DNA from: Amaurobius ferox
Taxonomy: Eukaryota; Arthropoda; Arachnida; Araneae; Amaurobiidae
NCBI GenBank assembly: GCA_951213105.1
Contig: OX578152.1
Span: forward strand, 69,601,180 to 69,665,179
Reading direction: 5' to 3'
Length of the DNA stretch: 64,000 nt
The notes beneath the pieces were generated by a model. That model saw only the letters and a program-made list of their open reading frames with translations. It had not been told where the DNA came from and did no database searches. Numbering within the stretch: the first letter of the stretch is position 1; every line of letters begins with the position of its first letter. Of this stretch, positions 24,567-37,014 are shown one piece after another. A program made the translations under genes and the position numbers.

Positions 24567-25797
24567 TTACTTTCCCTTCAATAAATGGTAATGTATAGGG
24601 AAAGTATTCAAATAGTGTCGAAAATTGCAACTCGAACGGATCTACACGTGTTGGGACATCTGGAACACGAGAAAAATATTTTTAGCTTGACGTCTGTGTG
24701 TGTGTCTGTGCAATGTATGTATCCACTCTAACTCAAAAACTAATGGACCAAATTAAATAAAATTTTATAGGTATGACACTTGTGTGTGACCCCGGTGCTG
24801 ATTAGATTTTGGTACGATTCGGGGAAGAAAACCTGCCTTTTTTTACGAAATGGGTCGCAAAAATCGTCGAAATCTAAAATAAAAGAATACGTATGATCAA
24901 ATGTATCATTTACATGTTTGTTATATACGTAATTTTTTACGATGAACATAATGAGACCAACCCCATTTTTCTGGAACTCACCGTTCTCGAGATATGTTAG
25001 TTTTTGCTCCGCCACCTTTAAAAAAAAAATCTGATGTGGGCAACACATGACTTTCCTTATATAATGCAATGAATTTACTACTTTTACAGTTTAAAAAAAT
25101 GTTATTCTTATAGTAGATGCTTATATTCTTTCCAAGATATTGAATTTCCTTCAATTAGTGGTCATTTTCATTGATTTAACGTCATTTTTATCAATTTGGC
25201 GAGATATTTGTCAATTTGGCAACAATTAAAAATGTCGCCAAGTTGGCGACATTCCGCCAAATTCGTCTCCCATATCTCGCCAAGCGTTATGGACGAAGAA
25301 ATAAATTATTCTTACAGCAGACAAATGACTATTGGCGTTCAAATACAAACGTATTACTCAAAGTATCTTTTTTCATGAATGGAACGAGCTAGATCCACGA
25401 GAATGATGTAACCCAATTTATCGTATTGGATTACATATGAAAAGTGAACATGGTTCTCAATAGGAAATATTTTTTTTTTATTTTATATGACTTTTTGATA
25501 ATGTTTTGAAATATGTGCAATATCTCGAGAACAGTTCGCGTTAGCGTTCTAAAATTTATGCCAATCGTTTTCTAATGAAAAATTACATAAGAAATGTCTA
25601 TTTGCGTAACTTTATTAGTGGTTTTTGATTTTTTGACGAATTTTTCAAAGTTTCATTCGAAAATTTAGGGGCGTTCTGAACATTCGATTGCGTATAAAAA
25701 TCATAGGCTTCCAGTGTTTACGGATTGTGATTTTTGTACCAAATTTCGTTCGAATTGGTCCATTCGTTCGTCAGTTATCGTCTCTACAGACTCACTG

Positions 25798-25831
<34 letters not shown>

Positions 25832-26160
25832 ACACACATACTTTCACACGCACACACACACACACACACACAGACATCACTTCAAAAATGTTTGATTCGT
25901 GATCAGGGATGCTTGAACGTGCGCTCCCGTCGAAAACTCGAATTCGAATTTTTGACTCCGTCACAATACTTTCCTTATACATTATGTATATAAGGAAAGT
26001 AATATGTCCAAGTAACAAATATAAACGAAAATTGAATTAAAAGTTTAAATTCCGTGTTATTTCGTGCAATTAAGCTCAACTAATGAATTATTAAAGAAAT
26101 TGCGAGAAAATGAATTTGAGTTTGTAGGGAAAGTCATATGCTGCTCACATCATATTTTTT
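24567..26160 (+). mobile_element. Family B repeat, copy 3, split by family A copy 5
   Basis: The left piece 24,567-25,020 ends at CGCCACCTTTAAAA; the right piece 26,003-26,160 resumes at TATGTCCAAGTAAC and finishes at the family end. Other B copies read CGCCACCTTTGAAAATAAGTCC here, so the insertion point of A is defined to within a few bases of an A-T step. Confidence 0.85.
25021..26002 (-). mobile_element. Family A (HINE-like) repeat, copy 5, nested in family B
   Basis: Near full-length copy with two adjoining CA tracts (25,799-25,873). No obvious target duplication flanks it, which fits Helitron/Helentron-type insertion without duplication. Confidence 0.85.
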
Positions 26161-26204
26161 TTTTCATCATGCATAGTTATGATAATATTTCGTTCTTGAG
26201 TATA

Positions 26205-26600
26205 GATGACGGGAAAGATGCAGGTTCTTAACCATTCCACTGATTTCCATCCAAGGAGCATGTTTATCGGCTCATAAAACAGTCTCTGTAGAGAATGTTC
26301 GCTCCTTTAAAAGGTCTTACGATTAATTTCTCAGTTTGTATGCAGCCCAAATATTTAGGGAGAGAATTTCGGAGTTGACTAAACAGCCGCTCATAAAAAT
26401 ATTTAACTGCAAATAAGTTTACTTTCGCCCCTTTTATCACTGCAAAGCAGAACTCTATTTGCAAAATTGGCCTCACACAAAATTTATAAATTTATTTTAT
26501 ACGCAAAATAAACTATATATTCTTGAATTGCATTGCGTATAAAGTGTATAGGTGATGATAATAAGGCAGTCTGGATAAATTGGCAAGAAGGCTAGAAATG
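26205..26600. repeat. Family E repeat, copy 1
   Basis: Contains GGCTCATAAAACAGTCTCTG, then GCAGAACTCTATTTGCAAAA and TTGGCCTCAC; the same word order recurs near 32.1, 38.3 and 42.3 kb in the same orientation. Unclassified; no terminal repeats or ORF. Confidence 0.65.
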
Positions 26601-26646
26601 AGATCTAGGAACTGCGTTTTCCATGGATATATTACAAATGTTCTTT

Positions 26647-27564
26647 TTACTTTCCTTATATACATCATGTATAAGGAAAGTATTGTGACGGGGTCGAAAA
26701 TTCGAATTCGAGTTTTCGACGGGAGAGCACGTTTCAAGCATCCCTGATTACGAATCGAACATTTTTGAGGTGATATCTGTGTGTGTGTGTTTGCCAGTGA
26801 ATCTGTGGAGACGATATCTCACGAACGAATAGAGACATTCGAATGAAATTTGGTACAAAAATCACAATTCGTGAATACTGGAAGCCTATTGTATTAAAAC
26901 ACAATCGAATGTTCAGAACCTCCCCAAATTTTCGAATGAAATTTTGAAAAAATCATCAAAAAATACAAACCTTTAATAAAGTTACGCAAATAGACATTTC
27001 TTATGTAATGTTTCCTTAGAAAACGATTGACATAAACGTTAGAACACTATCATGAACCGTTCTCGAGATATTGCGCATTTTTCGAATAAATTTATCAAAT
27101 AATCCTATAAATGAAAAAAAATATATAAACTACTCTGAAACATGTTCACTTTTCATATGTAATATCATGCGATAAATTTGGTGACATTATTCTCGTGGAT
27201 CTAACTCGTTCCACTCCCGAGAAAAGATACTTTGAGTAATACTTTTGTGTTTGAACGCGAATACTCATTTATCTGCTGTAAGAATAATTTCTCCGTCCAT
27301 AATGCTTGGCGAGGTTTTGGCGACGAATTTAGCGGAATGTCGCTAACTTGGCGACATTTTTAAGTGTTGCCAAATTAACGAAAATCTCGCCAAATGGATA
27401 AATATGGCGCTAAATCAATGAAAATAACGAGTAATTGAAGGAAATTCAATATCTTGGAAAGAATATAAGTATCTACTATAAGAATAACATTTTTTTTAAC
27501 TGTAAAAGTTCTGAATTCATTGCATTATATAAGGAAAGACATGTGCTGCCCACATCAGATTTTT
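26647..27564 (+). mobile_element. Family A (HINE-like) repeat, copy 6
   Basis: Palindrome start ACTTTCCTTATATACATCAT, a very short GT tract (26,779-26,790), family end CTGCCCACATCAGATTTTT. Diverged from the other copies in the GT-proximal block. Confidence 0.85.
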
Positions 27565-28612
27565 AGTTTCAGTACAATACTTAGTATATGCAAATAGAAA
27601 GTATTGCGATGGTACCAGAAATAAGTTCCTCGGATTTACTGGACATAGAATGCATTTTCTATAATTCTCTATATATAGTCTGAAAAACATTTGTAAGCAT
27701 GTTGCTGAAAGTTTCAGGGGAATCAACTGTCCGTAATGGAGAGTAAGGTTCCTGATAGTTTTGGATAACAAAAATAAGGCTTCGGCAGACGATAATTAGC
27801 TGAATATATCAGAAATAAAGCTGGGATTTTCATGAATGCCTGTAACTGTGGCTTTTCTTATCATTTTGCCGAAATTTTCAACAAATTAGCTAAAAAAAAT
27901 GCACAAATGTTGCAAAACATTTTACAGTGTACATTCTTCACATATAAAATTAAATTAAAAATCCACCCGGTTGTTTGTTGTCATGGTTTTTAATCATCAT
28001 GGAGAACGACCATACCAAATTTCATAAAATTTTGATGACCAGTCTTGGTACGGTCCTATTAAGGGACTGTGTCAAGACTGGCGTCAAATTAAAGACTGGC
28101 ATTAAAGGGTTAATTTAGGCGTCTGTCTGTTATGCGTGTCTTCATGTTCTTCTGCATGTCTCTTCATTTTGATCCAATCGTGTTTTGAATCTCAAAATAA
28201 ACGTGACTTAATTATTTTAAAGCCTCTCTATAATAAGTGCAATTCAAAATTCGATAACGTGATCCGCCCGTTGTTTGTGGTTCTATTTCTAAAATTACGG
28301 AAGTTGTAAAAGTAACAGCAGATATCAAAAGAAAGGTCAGATATTCAGCACTGTGAGTATTAATTTCAATACCTGCTGATTTTCGCGGGGTCAACTGCAT
28401 GTTATCAGCTTAAGGACTATAAATGAAAGATTTCTATTTATTTATTTTTATCCCTAATATGAAAACCAGAAACATTGCTTACAAAGAACCTATTGTTTAA
28501 TTGTAAGGATTTTATTATCTCTATAAAGAAAATTGTAAATTATATTTCTGTCTGTCTGTTTACTATTTCAGCACAGGAGAACTCACTTTTTTTCTATATG
28601 TGACAATTGTTA
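27565..28612. other. Intergenic, nothing recognised
   Basis: Unique-looking AT-rich DNA of about 1 kb with no coding frame above 85 codons and no recognisable motif. Confidence 0.4.
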
Positions 28613-29392
28613 TAAAAAAAAAATCTGATGTAGGCAACACATGACTTTCCTTATATAATGCAATGAATTTACTACTTTTACAGTTAAAAAAAATGTTATT
28701 CTTACAGAGTAGATACTTATATTCTTTCCAAGATATTGAATTTTCTTCAATTAGTCGTCATTTTCATTGATTTAGCGTCATTTTTATCAATTTGGCAAGA
28801 TTTTTGTTAATTTGGCAACAATTAAAAATGTCGCCAAGTTGGCGACATTCCGCCAAATTCGTCGCCAAACGTTATGGACGGAGAAATAAGTTATTCTTAC
28901 AGCAGATAAATGATTATTGGCGTTCAAATACAAAAGTATTACTCAAAGTATCTTTTTTCATGAATGGAACGAGCTAGATCCACGAGAATGATGTCACCCA
29001 ATTTTATCGCATGGCATTATCGCATGGCATTACATATGAAAAGTAAATATGTTTCTCAATAGGAAATATTTTTTTTGTATTTTATATAACTTTTTGATAA
29101 TTTTTTTGAAAAATGTGCAATATCTCGAGAACGGTTCATGTTAGCGTTCTAAAATTTATGTCAATCATTTTCTGATGAAACATTACATAAGAAATGTTTA
29201 TTTACGTAACTTTATTAGCGGTTTTGATTTTTTGACGATTTTTTCAAAATTTTACTCGAAAATTTAGGGGTTTCTGAACATTCAATTGCGTATAAAAACA
29301 ATAGGCTTCCAGTGTTTATGGATTGTGATTTTTGTACCAAATATCGTTCGGAGCGGTCCATTCGTTCATCAGTTATCGTCTCCACAGGCTCG

Positions 29393-29423
<31 letters not shown>

Positions 29424-29528
29424 ACACAGACATCACTTCAAAAATGTTTGATTCGTGATCAGGGATGCTTGAAACGTGCTTTTCCGTCACAATACTTTCC
29501 TTATACATTATGTACATAAGGAAAGTAA
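28613..29528 (-). mobile_element. Family A (HINE-like) repeat, copy 7
   Basis: Full-length shape with small deletions. The distal block that usually reads GAAAACTCGAATTCGAATTT is missing, and the GCATGGCATTA word is tandemly doubled at 29,009-29,032. Confidence 0.8.
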
Positions 29529-29539
29529 TAAGGAAAAAC

Positions 29540-30025
29540 CAAGTTTGACAATGTACCCGCTCGGGGGGGAGTAACTTGTACCCCTTGGGGGACTAATGAT
29601 GTCTCGAGCAGAAAAATTGCATCGCGGGTATTTTTAAATGCAATAATTGAAACTGTTAAGTTTCGCGAGAATTGAGCCATAAATAACCCTTTTTATGCAT
29701 AATTATGCTAAATTTTGGCCTATGCTGCCATGTGAAGGTAATATAAAATTTCGAATAAACCTGGAAGTTTTCGCTCAAATGTCAAAAAATATTTAACTAG
29801 TTCTAGATATTTCACTGCATACGAAGCTTCTTGAAAATCGCTTAATTTTTGTTGTAGCACATAATTGTGGTACACAAGAAATCGACTACAGACAGACGGG
29901 CATCACTCTAAAAATAGTCAAAACGAGTTCGGAAGGTTCTAAAGCATATACTGGCATCAAAATATTGAAATGGATAATTTTCGGGAAAACAATATTTTAT
30001 ACTATATTCTATAGTATGAAAAAGT
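29540..30025 (-). repeat. Family C repeat, copy 4, uninterrupted
   Basis: Runs from a G-rich GGGGGGGAGTAACTTGT stretch to the imperfect palindrome ATAGTATGAAAAAGTG. It serves as the empty-site reference for the split copy at 2.65-4.12 kb. Confidence 0.65.
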
Positions 30026-30036
30026 GAAAATAACAA

Positions 30037-30874
30037 TAAAAAATCTGATGTGGGCAGCACATGACTTTCCTTATATAATGCAATGTATTTACTATTTTTA
30101 CAGTAAAAACAAAATAGCTTATTCTTATAGTAGATACTTATATTTTATCCAAGATATTGAATTTTCGTCAAATAGTCGTTATTTTCATTGATTTATAGTA
30201 ATTTTTATCCATTTGGCGCAATTTTCTTTGATTTGGTAACATTTAAAAAAGTCAACAAATTGTTTTGTTTGTCGCCAATTTGTCGCCAAAATCTCTTTTC
30301 ATGAATGGAACGAGCTAGATTCACGAGAATGATGTCACCCAATTTATCGCATGGCATTACATGTGAAAAGTGAATAGGTTTCTCAATAGGAAATATATTT
30401 TTTTTTATTTTAAATGACTTTTTGATAGTTTTTTTGAAAAATGCACAATATCTCGAGAACGGTTTATGTTAGCGTTCTAAAATTTATGTCAATCGTTTTC
30501 TAATGAAAAATTACATAAGAAATGGCAATTTGCGTAACTTAATAAGGTGTTTTGATTTTTTGGCGATGTTTTCAAAATTTCACACGAAAATTTAGTAGGG
30601 TTCTGAACATTCGATTGCATATAAAAACAATAGGCTTCTAGTGTTTACGGATTGTGATCTTTGTACCAAATTTCGTTCGAATCGATCTATTTGTTCGTCA
30701 GTTATCGTCTCTACAGACTCACTGACACACATACACACACACACACACCACTTCAAAAATGTTTAATTCGTGATCAGGATGCTTGAAACGTGCTCTCCCG
30801 TCGAAAACTCGAATTCGAATGTTCGACCCCGTCACAATACTTTCCTTATACATTATTGTATATAAGGAAAGTAA
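30037..30874 (-). mobile_element. Family A (HINE-like) repeat, copy 8, internal deletion
   Basis: Both ends are present, but about 100 bp around the usual 'CGTTATGGACG...GTATTACTC' block are deleted at about 30,293. Confidence 0.8.
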
Positions 30875-30976
30875 TAAAACTGTTGCTTCTGAGAAGAAAA
30901 CATCCAATGCTTCTACAAAGGACCGTTAATGGATTCTCGGTTGGAGAAGCAAGGTTCTTTAGAATGTCGCCCAAAC

Positions 30977-31802
30977 AATTAGTCGTCATTTTCATTGATT
31001 TAGCGTCATTTTTATCCATTTGGCGAGATTTTCGTTAATTTGGCAACATTTCAAAAAGTCGCCAAGTTGGCGACATTCCGCCAAATTCGTCGCCAAAATC
31101 TCGCCAAGCGTTATGGAAGGAGAAATAAGTTATTCTTACAGCAGATAAGTGACTATTGGCGTTCAAATACAAAAGTATTACTCAAAGTATCGTTTTTCAT
31201 GAATGGAGCGAGCTAGATCTACGAGAATGATGTCACCCAATTTATCGCATGGTATTACGTATGAAAAGTGAACATGTTTCTCAATAGGAAATATTTTTTT
31301 TTATTTTATATAACTTTATGATAATTTTTTTTTAAAATGTGCAATATCTCGAAAACGGTTCATGTTAGCGTTCTAAAATTTATGTCAATCGTTTTCTAAT
31401 GAAAAATTACATAAGAATTGTCTATTTGCGTAACTTTATTAGAGGTTTTCATTTTTTTTGACGATTTTTTCAAAATTTCACTCGAAAATTTAGGGGACAT
31501 ATGAACATTCGATTGCGTATAATAACAATAGGTTTCCAGTGTTTACGGATTGTGATTTTTGTACCAAATTTCGTTCGAATCGGTCCATTCGTTCGTCAGT
31601 TATCGTCTCCACAGGTTCACTGACACACACACACATATACTTTCACACACACACACGCATACACACACGCAGACATCACTTCAAAAATGTTTGATTCGTG
31701 ATCAGGGATGCTTGAAACGTGCTCTCCCGTCGAAAACTCGAATTCGAATTTTCGACCTCTTCACAATACTTTCCTTATACATTATGTATATAAGGAAAGT
31801 AA
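30977..31802 (-). mobile_element. Family A (HINE-like) repeat, copy 9, truncated
   Basis: Lacks the TCTGATG end; retains the TTGGCGAC block, two CA tracts and the terminal palindrome. Confidence 0.8.
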
Positions 31803-31812
31803 TAGCAGGAGG

Positions 31813-31980
31813 TGGTCAGTCAGATTGTTATTTGCACGTCAATCTGACATAAGAGGGTGAAGAATGCAACGTCCCCTTCGACGATAAGAGCTGGCGATTG
31901 CGTCTCAATAGCTCAATGGTAGAGCATCAGCTGGCCAGTACAAACATCCGTTGTCCGATTCCCGGTTGGGACAGCAAGGT
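31813..31980 (+). repeat. tRNA-like repeat (family G), copy 1
   Basis: The tRNA-like part is 31,902-31,972: GTCTCAA and TTGGGAC can pair as an acceptor stem with one G-U, GCTC/GAGC forms a D stem, and TCCGATTCCC is a B-box. The anticodon stem does not fold, so it is not a working tRNA. About 90 bp upstream (AATCTGACATAAGAGGGTGA and TCGACGATAAGAGCTGG) recur in the copies near 49.4, 50.0 and 51.2 kb, so the conserved unit extends 5' of the tRNA-like portion. Confidence 0.65.
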
Positions 31981-32069
31981 TCTTTACAATTTGCTGTAGT
32001 AGTTGTTCTGTTTCAATTCTGGCAAAGAAGGCAGTTTCTCCCTTCAAAAACTGTTGATATATTTAATCA

Positions 32070-32450
32070 GCCGTCTTATGCTGTTAATAACTACTTTTAT
32101 TCTCAGATCATAAAACAGCATTCTTAAACACTTTTCCGTTCTACAAAGTTCCTCGCAAGTAATTTCTCATTTCCAATGTAGCTCACATAATTCGAGGAGT
32201 TCTTGGATTAACTAAAAATCCACTCATAAAAGAGATTTTACCGATGAAAATCCTTGATCTTCGTTCATCTCTTATAACTATAAATAAGTATAAAGAAGTT
32301 CGCAAAATTGGTCTTCACGAACAGCTTCTAAAATTATTTTCCGCTCCAAATAAGCGAGAAATTTATAAACTCTTTTGAGTATAAATTTTAATTGTGATAA
32401 TAAGGCAGTTTGTATTTAGTGAACTACAGGCAACAAATAAAAACTGAAAG
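32070..32450. repeat. Family E repeat, copy 2
   Basis: Shares CATAAAACAGCATTCTTAAA-type opening, TTTCTCATTTCCAATG and TTCGCAAAATTGGTCTTCAC with the other family E copies. Confidence 0.6.
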
Positions 32451-32481
32451 TTGGTGGATTTTGTCTGAAGAAAATAAATGT

Positions 32482-33452
32482 TATTACTTTCCTTATATAC
32501 ATAATGTATAAGGAAAGTATTGTGACTGGGTCGAAAATTCGAATTCGAGTTTCCGACGGGAGAGCACGTTCCAAGCATCCCTGATCACGAATCAAACATT
32601 TTTGAAGTGATGTCTGTGTGTGTGTGTGAAAGTATGTGTGTGTGTGTCAGTGAGCCTGTGGAGACGATAACTGACGAGCGAATGGACCGATTCAAACGAA
32701 ATTTGGTACAAAAATCACAATCCGTAAACACTGGAAGCTTATTGTTTTTATACTCAATGGAATGTTCAGAACCCCCCTAAATTTTCGAGTGAAATTTTGA
32801 AAAAATCGTCAAAAAATCAAAACCGCTAATAAAGTTATGCAACTAGACATTTCTTATGTAATTTTTTATTAGAAAACGATTGACATAAATTTTAGAACGC
32901 TAACATGAACCGTTCTCGAGATATTGCACATTTTTCAAAAAAATTATCAAAAAGTCATATAAAATAAAAAAAAAATACTTCCTATTGAGAAACATGTTCA
33001 CTTTTCATAAGTAATACCATGCGATAAATTGGGTGACATCATTCTCGTGGATCTCGCTCGTTCCATTCATGAAATAAGATACTTTGAGTAATGGTTTTGT
33101 ATTTGAACACCAATAGTCATTTATCTGCTGTAAGAATAACTTATTTCTTCGTCCATAACGCTTGGAAAAATTTTGGCGACGAATTTGGTGGAATGTCGCC
33201 AACTTGGCGACTTTTTTAAATGTTGCTAAATTGACGAAAAACTCGCCAAATGGATAAAAATGACGCTAAATCAATGACGACTCATTGATGATGACTACAT
33301 AGAAAATGACGACTCTTTGACGAAAATTCAATATCTTGGAAAGAATATAAATAACTACTATAAAAATAATCTATTTTGTTTTTACTGTAAAAGTAATAAA
33401 TTCATTGCATTATATAAGGAACGTTATGTGCTGCCCACATCAGATTTTTTTT
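32482..33452 (+). mobile_element. Family A (HINE-like) repeat, copy 10
   Basis: Near full length: ATTACTTTCCTTATATACAT start, GT tract at 32,612-32,650, family end CCCACATCAGATTTTTTTT. Confidence 0.85.
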
Positions 33453-34409
33453 AGTTTGTCTATATACAATATCTGGAACATGGAAATAGAATGTATTTAT
33501 CATGAGTTCAAAAATTGGACTCTTAGATTTAGAGGTATTTACAATATATTCCCTAAAATTCTTTTGACCACTTCAGTAAAATTATTCTGACCAAACAAAT
33601 AGCTGTAGAGGCACACCGAAGAGTTCAAAAGGTTACACAGCGAAATTTGCAAATTTAGATCTCTATTGAATAATTTAGGATTTACGAAAGAAACCATTTG
33701 TCAAAAGTAACATTTTTACCAACGCATTAGATTTTTTTGTACACCTTTTAATAATTTTACATCAACTCTCCTTGCCTCTTCGTTCAACATTTTTATGGGC
33801 TCGTTCTCGGCTACCGGAAGGCGTAGAGAGCCAAAACTCGGCACAGAGTTTCATCTCGCCGAATATTTTCATATATCAAATTTTTACGTAATTACGGTAA
33901 GTCATTACATCATTCAGGTACGTCATGGCTATATTTCCGCAGTTTTCATGTATTTTCTTTGCGTATTGCGGCTCAGTATCTTCAGATGAAATGTTCTGTT
34001 GCTTTTAACGCGTTGATTTATGTATAATATTACATAGGTTTGACCATGTATTACGTAAATAGAATGGAAAAATAAAAAGTAAAAAATAAATGAGGAGAAA
34101 AAATTTTAATGTTCTGCCATACACACAATAGCGGCTCATAAAAAAGTAGACACAAAATTTTGATCCCAGACAAAATTGAACTAAACACACCAAGGCCTTA
34201 GGTAGATTCAATTGAAAAGGGTATGATATGGGTAGCGCATGACTTTCCTTACATTAAAAATAGTAATTCCCCCGAAGCAACATGGTTTATCAAAAAAATT
34301 GAATTTTATTCTCACATATATTGAATAATTGTTTAAAGGGAAAGTAAAAAGATGATATTGTTTTGGGAAAGTAACAAAATATAATGTTACTGAGTTACTA
34401 ACTTATTTT
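33453..34409. other. Intergenic, nothing recognised
   Basis: No gene recognised. A 64-codon plus frame at 33,795-33,989 lacks motifs. Confidence 0.4.
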
Positions 34410-34526
34410 AGTTTCCCTACAATACATGGTAATGAATAGGGGAAGTATTGGGATCATGTCAAAACTCGAGTTTTCGGCGAATTTACACGTTTCGAGTTCT
34501 CAAGAACCTGAAAACACAATTTTTTA

Positions 34527-36437
34527 CACTTTCGAACATAGTTGTAAAGTGTTGTGACTTTTTCATTCATTCATTCTGTCTGTCTGTCTGTCCGTTTGTA
34601 CGATAACTGTCGTAAAAATGACTTTATAAAAATGAAATTTTAGTACTATGTTGTTGAGACGGCTTGTGGGACATAAGAGAATGTAAAAGAATAATACCAC
34701 CCAATTAGATTTGGATTGAACCCGGGTTGGAAAAATGAAATATATTAAACCCTATGGGACCGAATTTTTCAAACATTTTTTAAGCGGAATTAAAATTCAC
34801 AAATTGCTTCGAAAATTTTTGGAAATATTCAAATTATCCCATAAAATATGCAAAAAATCAAACATATATTGCATAAAATATGCAATATATGTTCGATAGT
34901 TTTTTAAATAAAAATTAGAATAATAATTACACCCATATAATATGAAGAGATCACGTGACCCACTTCAAAATAAAATATGGTATCCATCTTTTTTCCAACA
35001 GTAAAAATCGTGATTTTTAAAGTTCTTTTAAATTTATATTTAGTGTTGCATCCGTCCTAAAATCGCATTATTTTTACGTATTTCCTGTTCATCTATATAT
35101 GTGCCAACGCAATTATAATATTTTTAAGTTTAAATGATCGCCAAACGTGGATTATTTCTACAACGAAGCCTAATTTTAATGAATGCAGAATGTAAACAAA
35201 CAATTATAAGATGAGTTGTATAAAAATTGCTGAATTTTTTTTCACGCAAAATTATTTAATTCTGGAGTCTAAAAAAGTGGATGAATGAAATATTCACTGA
35301 TTATACATAGAGAGCCAGACGATTTATATTTCGATGACGTCATTTGAATAAAGTTCATTTTTTTCGATGAAGTGAAGTTTTCAACTAAAATAAATTATTG
35401 TAGTTTTGTGATAATTAAAAAAATATCACCGCTAAATGTATCGCATTTTAGATGTTTAAATAAAATTGCATTCCAGTTGGAAAGTGTTTCATAATCAATG
35501 CTTTATGCATGGTTGATCTTTCTTGTTTGATGAAGTTTTATGTTTCCAAGTAAAATAAATTATTGTAGTACTGTGATAATTTAAAAAATATCACCGCTGA
35601 ATGCATCGCATTTTAGAGATGTTTAAATAAAATTGCATTTCAGTTGAAAAGTGTTTCATAATCACTGCTTTATGCAGGATTGATCTTTCTTGTTTGATGA
35701 AGTTTTAAGTTTCCAAGTAAAATAAATTATTGCAGTTCTGTAATAATTAATAAAATATCACCGCTGAATGTATCGCATTTTAGATGTTCAAATAAAATTG
35801 CATTTCAGTTGGAAAGTGTTTCATAATCAATGCTTTATGCATGGTTGATCTTTCTTGTTTGATGAAGTTTTAAGTTTCCAAGTAAAATAAATTATTGTAG
35901 TACTGTGATAATTTTAAAAATATCACCGCTGAATGCATCGCATTTTAGAGATGTTTAAATAAAATTGCATTTCAGTTGAAAAGTGTTTCATAATCACTGC
36001 TTTATGCAGGATTGATCTTTCTTGTTTGATGAAGTTTTAAGTTTCCAAGTAAAATAAATTGTTGCAGTTCTGTAATAATTAATAAAATATCACCGCTGAA
36101 TGTATCGCATTTTAGATGTTCAAATAAAATTGCATTTCAGTTGGAAAGTGTTTCATAATCAATGCTTTATGCATGGTTGATCTTTCTTGTTTGATGAAGT
36201 TTATATTTCAATTTTTTTATTTTTCATTTATATTTCAATGACGTCATTTGAATAAAGTTATTTTTTTCGATGAAGTTTTAAGTTTCCAAGTAAAATAAAT
36301 TATTGTAGTACTGTGATAATTTTAAAAATATCACCGCTGAAGGCACCGCATTTTAGAGATGTTTAAATAAAATTGCACTTCAGTTGGGATGTGCTTAATA
36401 AGCAATGCTTTATGCATGATTAATCTTTCTTGTTTTT
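34527..36437 (+). mobile_element. Foldback-family arm with expanded inner tandem array
   Basis: The outer 900 bp align in order with the left arm at 18.57-19.86 kb (TCTG tandem, GATAACTGTCGTAAAAATGA, CCCTATGGGACC, TCACGTGACCCACTTC). The inner part is a tandem array ending TTAATCTTTCTTGTTT. The opposite arm is absent. Confidence 0.8.
35521..36185. repeat. Tandem array with 332-bp two-monomer higher-order unit
   Basis: The anchor TCTTGTTTGA occurs at 35,521, 35,688, 35,853, 36,020 and 36,185: spacings 167, 165, 167, 165. Odd monomers read AATGCATCGC...AATCACTGCTTTATGCAGG; even monomers read AATGTATCGC...AATCAATGCTTTATGCATGG. The repeat unit is therefore a dimer of two distinguishable monomers. 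A further partial unit with about 75 extra bp ends at 36,428. Confidence 0.9.
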
Positions 36438-36647
36438 ATTATGAGGTCTCTGTGTATGTCTTTCCTGTGTAAGGTATGTATCTACTAATGCTGAAAAACT
36501 AATGGAACAAATTTTACAAAATTTGTAACTAAGTCACTTGTGGGATACCCTGGTGCTAATTCGATTTTGGTAACATTAAAAAAATGAACCTGTGCAAGTT
36601 TTATTTTAAAAATGGTTCACATATATCGTCATTTTTACGTTTTTATA

Positions 36648-37000
36648 CTACGGTATTTAGTATAGGCTGAGTATTTTTAACGAAAATTTTCGATTTCTAG
36701 ATTTTGATGCCAATATATATTTTAGGACCTTCTGAACATGTTGTGACTATTTTTAGTGTGATGTCCGTCTGTCGTCTTTCATCTGCCTGTGGTTGATTTC
36801 TTTTGGTGCAAATATTAATGAATTTGCACGAAATTTTTTATCCGGCTTTGTTAATGTGAAGTCTAGAACTGAACAGACATTTTTTTAAAAATGCGAGAGA
36901 GAATTTTGAAATTTTATATTTTTTAACATTGCAGTATAAAACAAAATTTGACGTGATTATGCATAAAAGGTGTTATTTGAGGCTCGATCAAGGAACTTTC
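36648..37000 (+). repeat. Family C repeat, copy 3
   Basis: Degenerate palindrome start TACTACGGTATTTAGTATAG, then the block 'TTTTGATGCCAATATATATT' and 'GTCCGTCTGTC' shared with the other family C copies. Confidence 0.6.
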
Positions 37001-37014
37001 AATCACTGCAGTGA

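Larger units (their letters stand above)
34410..36650 (+). mobile_element. Family B repeat, copy 4, split by a foldback-family element
   Basis: The left piece 34,410-34,526 carries the B palindrome and the CGAGTTTTCGGCGAATTTAC block. The right piece from 36,438 resumes in the GAGGTCTCTGTGTATGTC block and continues with AAAAACTAATGGAACAAATT. The intervening 1.9 kb belong to the foldback family. Confidence 0.75.

Noticed and set aside
31902..31972. Functional tRNA gene
   Set aside because: The acceptor, D and T arms are recognisable but the anticodon arm does not fold, and diverged copies occur at 50.0 and 51.2 kb with the same 5' flank. A repeat is more likely.
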